From NCBI RefSeq assembly GCF_004361815.1, contig NZ_SNWA01000001.1:2542001-2606000 (forward strand): a stretch of 64,000 bases of DNA. Direction: 5' to 3'. How positions within the stretch are numbered: the stretch's first letter is position 1; every line of letters starts with the position of its first letter. This DNA comes from Paraburkholderia sp. BL10I2N1. Its GTDB lineage: Bacteria; Pseudomonadota; Gammaproteobacteria; Burkholderiales; Burkholderiaceae. Shown one piece after another: positions 1 through 7,672 of this stretch. Position numbers and translations under genes: made by a program. The notes beneath the pieces were generated by a model. It ran no database searches. It was given only the letters and a program-made list of their open reading frames with translations, and was not told where the DNA came from.

Positions 1-253
1 GGGTCGCGAAAACGCCCGTAGCAGGCTCCGCTTCGACCGGCGCAGGCTCCGGGTCAGGCCACGTGTCCGGGAGCACGATGCACACCGGTTGCACACGTTC
101 CTTTACGATAGGCGCGGCGAGCCATGCGCGCGGCGTGAACACATCGGACGTATCGGCAGCACCAAACGCCAGCTTCCAATCAGGCGCGGCGAATCGGGAT
201 TCATTGACTGTCGGAAATCCCATCGCGGCAAACGAATCAAACGCCTCGCTCAT
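1..253 (-). CDS. Phage hypothetical protein, 3' part beyond window edge
   Basis: The reading frame is open from an ATG at 253 down to base 1, giving 84 codons with no stop, so the gene continues to the left. The N-terminus is unremarkable; the last visible residues are rich in Pro, Glu and Ala (PDPEPAPVEAEPA). Its ATG overlaps the stop of the gene at 250-468 in an ATGA arrangement, so the two are almost certainly cotranscribed and translationally coupled. I do not recognise the family. Confidence 0.6.
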   Translation of the reverse strand, partial: MSEAFDSFAAMGFPTVNESRFAAPDWKLAFGAADTSDVFTPRAWLAAPIVKERVQPVCIVLPDTWPDPEPAPVEAEPATGVFAT

Positions 254-468
254 GCTGCGGCCTTCGGTTTGTTCGGGATGCCTAAGCGACGCTTCGCCGT
301 AAAGTCTTCGCCAATCGGGTATCGCATCTCACCGGTCTTCACGAACGTATCGACCGCACCGCGCAGGAATTGGGTGATAGAGATGCCGCGCTCATCAAGC
401 ATCGCACGGAACCTCGCGGCGTCCCCCTTATCCACGCGGACGTTAAAAATATCCATGTCCAGAGCCAT
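250..468 (-). CDS. Small phage protein, possibly ribbon-helix-helix
   Basis: A 72-residue protein. The start at 468 is chosen because AGGAG lies just upstream; a longer frame to 531 lacks this signal. The segment FNVRVDKGDAARFRAMLDER followed by GISITQFLRGAV resembles the strand-helix-helix layout of Arc/MetJ-type DNA-binding proteins, but I see no decisive motif. It is first in a minus-strand pair divergent from the virion genes at 662 onward, so a regulatory role is conceivable. This is inference only. Confidence 0.55.
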   Translation of the reverse strand: MALDMDIFNVRVDKGDAARFRAMLDERGISITQFLRGAVDTFVKTGEMRYPIGEDFTAKRRLGIPNKPKAAA

Positions 469-661
469 CTTAGCTCTCCTGTACGAAAGAGCCTCTATCG
501 TAAGCGCCTGCCATGTACGACAGACGCGCAATCACTGGCGCGGCCCGGTCGCACGGGCTTCCCCGGAGATATGTTGAGATAGGCGTACACCGCATCTATC
601 GTAAGATCGCCTTAACGCTTACACAGCGGCCTGTCACCATCAACCATAAGGACTACATATC
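469..661. promoter_or_regulatory. Divergent phage intergenic region with repeated 11-mer
   Basis: The gap between the minus-strand pair and the plus-strand virion genes contains the direct repeat TCTATCGTAAG at 494-504 and 595-605. A TTAACGCTTACACAGCG block follows near 611-628. A related TTAAGCGTACACAGGG occurs at 3379-3394 before another phage gene. These may be phage promoter or operator elements. No clean sigma-70 -35/-10 pair was recognised. Confidence 0.35.
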
Positions 662-1222
662 ATGCCATCGACCAAGAACCCGCTCCACGCGATCCGCCTT
701 TGCAATCAACACCAAGCTCCGCTGCAGCCGGGAGACTTCGCAGCAGATTGCGTCAGCCGCGTCTCGTTCCATCCAAAGGCACGCCGCCTACACGCCATGC
801 TTCGGGTTGTCGGTTTCAGCGCGGCAGAGTCATTCATGGCGGCCTTCGGCAAAGGCTACATCGCGCATCCGGACGCACTCGCGCTCGCCGCAGATCATTA
901 CGAGACCACGCTCACGTTCAAGCGCGAACTGAAAGAGGCACTTGAGACGGTCGACCCTCAGGCCCGCGATAACGAACTGGAACGCCATGTCGAGATGTAC
1001 AGCGCTGCTGCGAACGATGCCGCCATGCACCTTCGCGTCGCGCTGAACGCATACGAGCCGGAAGAGTACCGGTATTCGAACGACGCTCATCAGACCGCGT
1101 TCGCGGCAATCCTCGAATTGCGCAAAGAGGAAATCGAGGAGCGCGCGCACGGTCGCAGCTGCGTCACCCTGACCGAGCACGAAGAGCGTCAAAACGCGCT
1201 GTTCGGTCGGTCGTTTGAATAA
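662..1222 (+). CDS. Phage hypothetical protein
   Basis: A 186-residue, largely helical, charged protein starting at an ATG preceded by AAGGA. It has no signal peptide, membrane segment or motif I recognise. It lies 31 bases before the tape-measure-like gene on the same strand. In tailed phages this slot often holds a tail-assembly chaperone, but nothing in the sequence confirms that and no slippery frameshift signal was seen. Confidence 0.6.
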   Translation: MPSTKNPLHAIRLCNQHQAPLQPGDFAADCVSRVSFHPKARRLHAMLRVVGFSAAESFMAAFGKGYIAHPDALALAADHYETTLTFKRELKEALETVDPQARDNELERHVEMYSAAANDAAMHLRVALNAYEPEEYRYSNDAHQTAFAAILELRKEEIEERAHGRSCVTLTEHEERQNALFGRSFE

Positions 1223-1253
1223 CCTATCAACTAAAAGATAAGGAAACCTAATC

Positions 1254-3341
1254 ATGGCAGATGAGATCGATCGCTTTGTGCTCTCCTATACTGTGGATGT
1301 AAAAGACGGGGTGAGCCGCCTAGAGAAGCTGAAGGAGAAGATGAACGGCGTTCAGAAGGGCGCGAAGGAATCCAGTAGCGGGTTGAAGGACTTCGCCGCA
1401 AATGCGACCAGCGAACTCGGCAAGCTCATTCCGGGCCTAGACGCAGTTAGCGCGGCAGTACGCACGATGGGGGCTGAGTTCGCCGTAGCAGGGACGGCGC
1501 TAGGCGCGCTCGCCATCGGCGTTAAGGCTGTGATGGACCTGCGCAACCAGTACAACGCGCAGCGCTCTGCCGGGATGCAACTAGGCGTCTCTTCGTTTCG
1601 TCTCGAAGACTATCAGCGCAAGATGGTCCGCGCGGGTAACGGATACGTCACGCGCGAATCTGCCGCAGAAGGCATCAAGGCCTTCTCCGATATGTCCAAC
1701 GCAGCCTACACCGACCCTTCGCGGCTTGGTAAGGAAGCGCGGGTTATGCGCATGCTCGGTGTCGACGTAGGTGCACGCGGCGCGGCTCCGACCGGCCTTA
1801 ACAGCGAGTTGTCCCAGTTGGCGATGGGCCTGCAAGGGAAGTCCGCTGGCGATGTCCAGGGTATCGCGAAGGCGACCGGGATGAACCAAGACTGGCTTTT
1901 GACTATCCAGCGGCTTGGCCCGTCCATCGGCAAGATCACGGACCTGACCAGCGAGGAAATCGAGAAGCGCAAGCAGGCTGAAGAGTCACTCTCCAAGTAC
2001 AACGATTCGGTCGCGCAGCTAACGCTTAAGTACAACGAGGCATCCGTAGCACTGGGGTCGCTTTTTCTGCCGAAGTTCACAGAGTTCGTCAAGCTTCTTT
2101 CGGACGCTGCCGGATTTGTGCCGAAGGGCATTAACGATCTTAAGGCGCAAGGTGTTGTTGGCAAGATCACGCACACGGACGTGCAACCTAGCAAGGCACC
2201 GGGCGTAGTCGGATGGGTGCGGCGACTCCTTGGGATAGCGGACCCGGTTGACGACACCAAGAAGCTTAGTGCGGACGCCCAGCAGAAGAAGCAAGAGCAG
2301 AAGAAGGAGCAGGACAAGCGAGACAAGGCAGTAGATGAGATGGACTCGTCAAACAAGCAAGGTCTCCAAACTGCAAACCAGATGGCGCTCGCCGTCAATA
2401 TGTTTGCGGGCGCGGTCCAATCGTTCTCTTCGGCAATAAGTGTTCAGCAGGCTTGGGCCGCGTGGGCAGGGGAAATCGGAAAGGCCAACGGCCTGTCTGG
2501 ATCGTCCAACGCCGCGCTACCCGGAACGAACGCAGCCAGCAGCGGTGCGCGCGGCCTGCGCAATAACAATCCGGGCAACATCGAGTACGGCGCGTTTGCG
2601 AAGGCGAACGGCGCGACCGGAAGCGATGGGCGCTTTGCCTTCTTTCCGTCGATGGCGGCTGGCGCAGCAGCGCAAAGCACGCTTCTGGACCAGAACTATT
2701 TCGCCAAAGGTCTGAATACGCCGCGCAAGATCATCGGTAAGTACGCTCCTGCGAGCGAGAACAACCAAGCAGCATACCTCTCGTTTCTGCAGTCGCGCGG
2801 CTTCGATCCGGACAAAGCGATCACCGACCGCGCAGGGTTTAAGTCCGCGCAGATGGCGTACGAATCGGGCTATGGCAGCGGCCATGGAATCGGTGAGAGC
2901 CGCGCCAAGATGAACACTCGTTCCGTTCAGCAATCGGTCGCGGATTACCTTCACGTGCCGCTCGACCAAATTCAGCGCGGCGGCGTGACGAAAGGCGACG
3001 CTGGCTGGGCAGCACGGCAGATTCAGGCCGGGATGAGCAATAACATCTACGACCTTAAGCGTCAGCTTTCCGTTGCGGGCTTGCCGCAGCAGACCTATGC
3101 CAAGTTGCAGTACGAACTCCGCGATCAGTCGCGCGGCTTGGATATGATGCGGCAATACTCTGGCGACGTTATGGGACGTCAGCGCGAAGGCGGCCAGAAG
3201 CTTACCGTTGGCGAGATGCCCATCGTCATCAACGTGAATGGTGCGCAAGACCCCAAGCTAGTTTCGCAGGAGGTCAACAACGCGTTGCGGAAGGCTATCA
3301 CCGATATTGCCGTCATGAGCGCGAACGGGATCAAAGGCTGA
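1254..3341 (+). CDS. Phage tape-measure-like tail protein with muralytic domain
   Basis: A 695-residue virion protein. Residues 1-110 are helical with a hydrophobic stretch near 70-100 (alternating Gly/Ala), and a Lys/Glu/Gln-rich helix lies around 340-375, as in tail tape-measure or internal virion proteins. Residues about 430-520 carry RGLRNNNPGNIEYG, then DGRFAFF and YAPASENN, a pattern known from phage structural transglycosylase-like domains that locally open peptidoglycan during DNA entry. The C-terminal 150 residues are of unknown role. The start is an ATG preceded by AAGGAAA. It probably sits in or under the tail and acts on the host wall. The tape-measure assignment is inferred from length, composition and context. 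Confidence 0.75.
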   Translation: MADEIDRFVLSYTVDVKDGVSRLEKLKEKMNGVQKGAKESSSGLKDFAANATSELGKLIPGLDAVSAAVRTMGAEFAVAGTALGALAIGVKAVMDLRNQYNAQRSAGMQLGVSSFRLEDYQRKMVRAGNGYVTRESAAEGIKAFSDMSNAAYTDPSRLGKEARVMRMLGVDVGARGAAPTGLNSELSQLAMGLQGKSAGDVQGIAKATGMNQDWLLTIQRLGPSIGKITDLTSEEIEKRKQAEESLSKYNDSVAQLTLKYNEASVALGSLFLPKFTEFVKLLSDAAGFVPKGINDLKAQGVVGKITHTDVQPSKAPGVVGWVRRLLGIADPVDDTKKLSADAQQKKQEQKKEQDKRDKAVDEMDSSNKQGLQTANQMALAVNMFAGAVQSFSSAISVQQAWAAWAGEIGKANGLSGSSNAALPGTNAASSGARGLRNNNPGNIEYGAFAKANGATGSDGRFAFFPSMAAGAAAQSTLLDQNYFAKGLNTPRKIIGKYAPASENNQAAYLSFLQSRGFDPDKAITDRAGFKSAQMAYESGYGSGHGIGESRAKMNTRSVQQSVADYLHVPLDQIQRGGVTKGDAGWAARQIQAGMSNNIYDLKRQLSVAGLPQQTYAKLQYELRDQSRGLDMMRQYSGDVMGRQREGGQKLTVGEMPIVINVNGAQDPKLVSQEVNNALRKAITDIAVMSANGIKG

Positions 3342-3481
3342 TCTGTGCCGCGCCCTGTGTTTACGTGGTCCGGTGGTGTTAAGCGTACACAGGGCGCGCT
3401 TACGATACTTCCTAGGCGAACGTTACGCCTCATCAACGACTCTTCGGAGTCCTATCACTTAAACAAATCGGAGAGATCCAA

Positions 3482-3631
3482 ATGTCGCAAGAAACGAAGC
3501 AGCAAGAAGGCGTTCAAGGCCCGAAGGCCGGCAGCCAGCCAGTCACCCAGTATTCAGGCGGCGGCCACGCCCATAGCATCAAGGTATCTGAGAATCAGAG
3601 CCTTCCCCACAACAAGCAGTCGCAACAGTAA
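3482..3631 (+). CDS. Very small phage protein
   Basis: A 49-residue Gln/Ser/Gly-rich hydrophilic protein (starts MSQETKQQEGVQG, ends KQSQQ). GGAGAG sits at ideal spacing before the ATG, and the next gene's Shine-Dalgarno AAGGAG overlaps its stop. It has no recognised family. The sequence looks disordered. Spacing and ribosome-binding site argue that it is translated. Confidence 0.5.
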   Translation: MSQETKQQEGVQGPKAGSQPVTQYSGGGHAHSIKVSENQSLPHNKQSQQ

Positions 3632-3641
3632 GGAGTAGATC

Positions 3642-4577
3642 ATGGCAACTCGCTTCGTCTACGACAAAATTCCCTACGACTTCCGCGTCAAAGGAGTAGC
3701 AACAATGGACGCAAACGTGCGCAGGCCGCAGCGGGGTCAAGCCGTCAGTCAGCGCAAATCGACGGACGCTGTTAAGCCTTCCGTCAAGGGTCTCGCTGCG
3801 GCAATCAAGCGCACAGTAGTCGCCGCAGACGCACTTCTCTCGCTCGTCAGCGCGCGTGACGGTAACTCGCCGGAAGCCGCGGCCATCGCGAGCAAGCTGC
3901 TGGCGAACAAGGAATTCATGGCGCAGTTGAAGACGGCCCTGAGCGACATCGAGCGCGACATCCCAGTCGCGCCGCAGAAGGCGAGCAACGGTCTCAGCGC
4001 GGCACGCAACGAGGTGGCCGGAACGCAGGAAGAGCGCGACGAAATCAACGCGCGTATCTGTGCCGAAGAAGGCCTGACGGGCGCGGGCTATCCGACGAAG
4101 GACGCGGCAGGAACGAACGCCTATCTCGCAGGCGCCAAAGAGATGATTGAAAGGATGAAGGAAGAGTCCGTTGAAACGCGCAAAAGGATAGCAAAAACCG
4201 AATCCGCAGTGGAGACCGCAGCAACGGTTCTGCAAAGGGAACTGGCCAAAGGTAAAAGCATCGAAGAAGCGCGCGCAGCGGCACGCAAAGCCGTCCTGAA
4301 TCAACACGCTGAAGCTGCTAGTGCAGGCGGCTTGATCGGCGACTCGTCTTGGGCAGACCCGTATGCTGCTGTTGAGACCGCACGCCAAGCCCCAAATGGG
4401 TCTGCGTGGACGCCGCAAGCCATCGCCAAGCGCGAAGCCGCTCAGCAGCGCGTGTCGAAGCTTGGCGCGGCTATCGAAGGCGACACGCTCCAGAACGCCC
4501 TGCGCGTTCGATTCGGGCAGGCTCCGGTCTCCGTAGATGGTGACGCCCTGTACGAATTGCTCGAAGGCAAGAAGTAA
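3642..4577 (+). CDS. Phage hypothetical protein, coiled-coil
   Basis: A 311-residue Ala/Lys/Glu-rich protein with long amphipathic helices (about residues 50-110, 130-150, 165-230) and no signal peptide. Two starts have good ribosome-binding sites: ATG 3642 after AAGGAG and ATG 3705 after AAAGGAG. The second would give a 290-residue product beginning MDANVRRPQRG. Its position among virion genes suggests a structural or scaffolding role. The family was not recognised. Confidence 0.6.
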   Translation: MATRFVYDKIPYDFRVKGVATMDANVRRPQRGQAVSQRKSTDAVKPSVKGLAAAIKRTVVAADALLSLVSARDGNSPEAAAIASKLLANKEFMAQLKTALSDIERDIPVAPQKASNGLSAARNEVAGTQEERDEINARICAEEGLTGAGYPTKDAAGTNAYLAGAKEMIERMKEESVETRKRIAKTESAVETAATVLQRELAKGKSIEEARAAARKAVLNQHAEAASAGGLIGDSSWADPYAAVETARQAPNGSAWTPQAIAKREAAQQRVSKLGAAIEGDTLQNALRVRFGQAPVSVDGDALYELLEGKK

Positions 4578-4645
4578 GTAACACATCAGCCGCGCTGCTC
4601 GTATCAGGGCGCGGCAACTACCGATTCAATAAGGATACCTCAATC

Positions 4646-5158
4646 ATGATCAACAAGACAATCGCCAGCAGTCTGCTTGCCGCCCAGTTCTTCCGGCTCG
4701 CTGCGGATGACGGAATCAACAAGCTGGACCTCGACACATCCTCATTCGAGTTCGTCCCGACTGCCACACGTCGAAGCAGCAGCCTCGTGGCCTTCTCCGG
4801 GTTCTTCATCAACGGCAGGGTTACGACCATCCCGTTTGTCATCAGCTTCTCGAAGACATCTAAGACATCAGCGAGCATGCGGGCGATGCCGATGCAGTTC
4901 ACCGCGAGTTGCATCGGCAGCCAAAGATCGCGCCTGCTCGCGATGCTGTCCGTGATCGACTATTTGGAGCGTGACGGTGAATTGCCGCCTGCGGATGGGC
5001 TTGTCGAACACATCTCGTATCTCACGAAGGGCGGTGTGCTCACCGACCGCGCGGCGATCTGCAAAGAGTATCCGGCGTTCCGCGAACGCGCGGCCAAAGA
5101 CCTTCCGTATGACCTGTCGCTGGAAGTGCTGGCCGCACTCGAAGAGGTCGCAGCGTAA
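4646..5158 (+). CDS. Phage hypothetical protein
   Basis: A 170-residue protein with a hydrophobic but unconvincing N-terminus (MINKTIASSLLAAQFFRLAA), a Ser/Thr-rich middle and an acidic helical C-terminus. Its stop overlaps the start of the next small gene (TAATG), indicating coupled translation. I do not recognise the family. Confidence 0.55.
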   Translation: MINKTIASSLLAAQFFRLAADDGINKLDLDTSSFEFVPTATRRSSSLVAFSGFFINGRVTTIPFVISFSKTSKTSASMRAMPMQFTASCIGSQRSRLLAMLSVIDYLERDGELPPADGLVEHISYLTKGGVLTDRAAICKEYPAFRERAAKDLPYDLSLEVLAALEEVAA

Positions 5159-5265
5159 TGACCAAGAAGCTGATGACACTGCTGCTCGCCGCTTGGGCAT
5201 TCGCGAAGGTTATTGAAGCGTGCGGCGATCTGATCGCGCATTTGAAACGACGGAGGAAGAAATGA
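5158..5265 (+). CDS. Tiny phage membrane-associated protein
   Basis: A 35-residue protein with one hydrophobic N-terminal segment (LMTLLLAAWAFAKVI) and a strongly basic tail (HLKRRRKK). The start overlaps the preceding stop as TAATG. The layout, one short membrane helix plus a positive tail, is common among small phage envelope proteins including holin-like or pore-associated peptides, but nothing here proves a lysis role. Confidence 0.45.
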   Translation: MTKKLMTLLLAAWAFAKVIEACGDLIAHLKRRRKK

Positions 5266-5293
5266 ACACGCAACGTCAACGGAGGGTGAGACC

Positions 5294-5833
5294 GTGCCAG
5301 TAAAGATCAGATCGCGTAGCGCGCTAAATTCGCGAAAGCCTGTTTACTATGCAGTGGTCACCGACTGTCGTTTGTTCAAGGCCGGGATCGTACCGGCGTT
5401 CGCAAGCGAAATAGACGCCAATCGCGCTGACCAGGAAGCACTTGTTAGCGTCCTGTTCCGTGGTGACGTTCTGGGCGGCGACACCTTTCTCGACAGTCTT
5501 GAGAACATTCCGTTGATCGTCGGGCATCGAAGCTGCATCGAAGCAAGACACAAAGAAGGGCATGTTAGAAACGCCCGGTTTGATGGCCTATGGGTGATCG
5601 GTGATGTTGTCGTAGAGACAAATGCCGCAGCGGAGGAAATATGCAGGCACGGCGTTCGCGGCCTGTCACTCGAAATACAGAGTCGATACCGCAAGGCCAT
5701 CGTCTCTGACCTACACCTTGGCGATGACGCCTCGATTGTTATGCCGGATTACGTGGCCGCTCGGTCAAAGGCGACCCATCTCGCCATCGTCCCGCATCCG
5801 CGCGTACAAGGCGCGATGCTCAACCTAAGTTAA
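5294..5833 (+). CDS. DUF2213-like phage protein, possible prohead protease
   Basis: A 179-residue protein starting at GTG after ACGGAGGG. The middle contains IPLIVGHRS, GHVRNARFDGLWVIGDVVV and CRHGVRGLSLEIQSRYR. This order (a GH pair, a V-x-[ND]-A-R strand, then a G[VI]xxLS[LI] strand) matches the general pattern of DUF2213 and related phage head-maturation protease proteins. Such proteases cleave scaffold and capsid precursors during assembly. The assignment rests on motif order only; catalytic residues cannot be confirmed by eye. No major capsid gene follows in the window, which is unusual for this family. Confidence 0.45.
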   Translation: MPVKIRSRSALNSRKPVYYAVVTDCRLFKAGIVPAFASEIDANRADQEALVSVLFRGDVLGGDTFLDSLENIPLIVGHRSCIEARHKEGHVRNARFDGLWVIGDVVVETNAAAEEICRHGVRGLSLEIQSRYRKAIVSDLHLGDDASIVMPDYVAARSKATHLAIVPHPRVQGAMLNLS

Positions 5834-5842
5834 GAGGAAGAA

Positions 5843-6049
5843 ATGACCTACAACGAAACGATCATCAAGGCACTCTCGGCGATTGCCCTTGACCCGGAAG
5901 CGACTGAACTAGAACAGGCGGACGCGCGGAACGAGATTCTGCTGATGGTCGGCGCGATCCACGGTTATTACGACCACAAGGGTATCCAGCGCCAGTCGCT
6001 CGACTACGCGTACAAGTACGGCTCCAGATCGAATCGCGAGACGCATTGA
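5843..6049 (+). CDS. Small phage hypothetical protein
   Basis: A 68-residue acidic, probably helical protein with GAGGAAG before its ATG, 9 bases downstream of the preceding gene. It is the last gene of the plus-strand phage run and is followed by a terminator at 6097-6132. The family was not recognised. Confidence 0.55.
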   Translation: MTYNETIIKALSAIALDPEATELEQADARNEILLMVGAIHGYYDHKGIQRQSLDYAYKYGSRSNRETH

Positions 6050-6096
6050 GGAGCGCGCTAGGCGGCTCCGCGAACTTCGACCCAGCCCGAACCCTC

Positions 6097-6132
6097 AGCC
6101 CGCTTCGCCGGACGGCCTAGCGGGCTTCTTTT
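6097..6132 (+). terminator. Rho-independent terminator of the phage virion operon
   Basis: Stem AGCCCGCT (6097-6104) pairs with AGCGGGCT (6119-6126), followed by TCTTTTC. It lies directly downstream of the last plus-strand phage gene. Confidence 0.7.
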
Positions 6133-6313
6133 CGATCAGGCGCGGCTCGCCGTACACAATCCCGTCCAACCCTCGCGACCGACCGCCCATCGGCGCGGCG
6201 ATCAGCGCTCTATATCGTGTACGTTCGGGCGGCTCTAGTCCCGTCCTCGTCCTTCGCCGCAGCACTCCCACGCCCGCACACGCGGCGACCGCCTAAACAG
6301 GGCAGTAGCGTGT

Positions 6314-6760
6314 TTATTGCCGGCTATTCTTCCGCCAGGCTTCGAGGTTCAACTGACTGTCTGGGATGCCTGAAATCTGCTCAAGAACCAGCCAAACCGC
6401 GTCATGGATCATTATGTTGCGGTTTCGGAAGTCGGAGTAGAACTGGTTCAAACCATCCGCAATTTGTCCGACGGTCACGTTAGAAAGATATTTTTGCGCT
6501 TCCGTGCTGTATGAGTCGAGGGCGGACGTAATTTTGAGCTCGCCGTCCTTACTGCTCACGTCCCATTTCCACACCGCAAAATTTCTTCCTAGCTGCGCGC
6601 CTTCGAGAAATCCCAAGATGTAGTCGATGTGTGACGCCGAAGATCGCGTCAACCAAAAATTGCCGTTCTGCAATAGGTCATCAGCCGATGCTTGGCTCGG
6701 CAGACCGTAGATCGCTGTCACTACTGCGATTGCCGCAAGAGTCCCTGTAATCGTTTTCAT
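6314..6760 (-). CDS. Exported prophage cargo protein
   Basis: A 148-residue protein with a clear Sec signal peptide (hydrophobic core about residues 5-20, Ala-x-Ala-type site near SQASA). The mature part is mixed alpha/beta with no recognised motif; a segment HIDYILGFLEGAQLGRNF resembles substrate- or partner-binding folds only vaguely. It is on the strand opposite to the virion genes, has lower G+C than its surroundings and sits next to the attachment site, the classical place for lysogenic-conversion or moron genes. Function unknown; a periplasmic location is likely. Confidence 0.6.
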   Translation of the reverse strand: MKTITGTLAAIAVVTAIYGLPSQASADDLLQNGNFWLTRSSASHIDYILGFLEGAQLGRNFAVWKWDVSSKDGELKITSALDSYSTEAQKYLSNVTVGQIADGLNQFYSDFRNRNIMIHDAVWLVLEQISGIPDSQLNLEAWRKNSRQ

Positions 6761-6818
6761 GTGCGTTCCCTTTCATTTTTCGCATCATGATACTCAGGGG
6801 AAAGCCGACACAGTGCAA

Positions 6819-7346
6819 CTACGGTTTCCGGCCCATGCGCGCAGCCGCCATCGCGGTCGCCTGGTCCGCTATCTGACGCCGGTTAGCTTCGTCTGTTGCA
6901 AGCTCGTCTCGATATTTACCAACCAATGCAGACAGACTCGAATTGATCTTGTGCGCGGCGACTATCTCGGATTCGAGTTGTTCGGAAGACAACGCAGCGA
7001 AATCTGCATTTTCGTCCCGGATGGATGCCATCAACCTGTTCGCTTCCTGCCGGTCTGCCGCTATCACTTGCTCCCAGGCGACCATTGCGCCTGACTGCGC
7101 AATACCTCGCGCGGCCATGACAGCTCTCCGTGAACCGGTCGCGTTGCCCATCAAGGTCCGAAGTGTTGCGAGCGATCCGTGCGCTTCTCCGAGACTCTTT
7201 CTCAGTTCCAGCCGCAAATCCAGCGACTTGATCTGGTTGCTTCGTCTGTAGCCGATGAATCCCATGATCATGCCGGTGATGCCGGTGAGCGCACCGATAA
7301 CACCGGTCACAGCACCCACAACGCCGGTCCAGTTCGAATCAGGCAT
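6819..7346 (-). CDS. Prophage membrane-anchored hypothetical protein
   Basis: A 175-residue protein. The start at 7346 is preferred because GAGGG lies upstream; the frame extends to 7487 without a better signal. Residues about 5-32 form one Gly/Val/Ile-rich hydrophobic segment (GVVGAVTGVIGALTGITGMI) followed by YRRSNQ. The rest is a long soluble helical domain. It is probably anchored by the N-terminus with the helices in the cytoplasm. It shares its strand with the exported gene at 6314 and is next to the attachment site, so it is likely cargo, possibly superinfection-related, but no family is recognised. Confidence 0.55.
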   Translation of the reverse strand: MPDSNWTGVVGAVTGVIGALTGITGMIMGFIGYRRSNQIKSLDLRLELRKSLGEAHGSLATLRTLMGNATGSRRAVMAARGIAQSGAMVAWEQVIAADRQEANRLMASIRDENADFAALSSEQLESEIVAAHKINSSLSALVGKYRDELATDEANRRQIADQATAMAAARMGRKP

Positions 7347-7582
7347 TTGGCCCTCGCTTCCGGTATTTTCGTATGAGCATTCTGCCACCGGCATCGATGC
7401 CGGTGGAAAGCGTGGCGCGACCAAGAGGAACTGCCTTCCTGCGTCCGTCGGGTAGAATAAAGTGCCAGAGCAATCCCGCTCGGGCATTCGGCCGAAGGAC
7501 TCTGATAGGACTTTTGTGTGGGAATCTGAGTACGGGCTGCTCGCCTAAGTCCCTGATTTATAAGGGCTTCAACATTAGACGA

Positions 7583-7624
7583 GTGCCGTGTGAAGGCAGT
7601 GCTCTACCGCTGAGCTAACCACCC
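7583..7624 (-). pseudogene. 5' half of tRNA-Val(CAC), cut by prophage
   Basis: Read on the minus strand from 7624, the sequence gives a tRNA 5' acceptor strand (GGGTGGT), a D-arm (GCTCAGCGGTAGAGC) and an anticodon stem-loop CTGCC-TTCACAC-GGCA with anticodon CAC. From tRNA position 43 onward it no longer matches tRNA: no T-arm, acceptor 3' strand or CCA follows. The crossover therefore lies in the 3' strand of the anticodon stem. The other half should lie at the far end of the prophage, left of the window, where the element may rebuild an intact tRNA. Confidence 0.8.
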
Positions 7625-7672
7625 GAAGAGAGGCGAATTATGTCAGACGTCCGACGCTTCGTAAAGCACTTT

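Larger units (their letters stand above)
1..7582. mobile_element. Prophage right end, integrated in tRNA-Val(CAC)
   Basis: This stretch carries short, tightly packed genes with virion functions (a tape-measure-like protein with a muralytic domain, a DUF2213-like protein) and many small unknowns, unlike the core genes that follow. It stops inside a tRNA-Val gene whose 5' half remains at 7583-7624. No integrase, terminase or capsid gene is visible, so most of the element lies to the left of the window. The two minus-strand genes nearest the junction look like prophage cargo. The right boundary is clear; the left one is outside the window. Confidence 0.8.
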
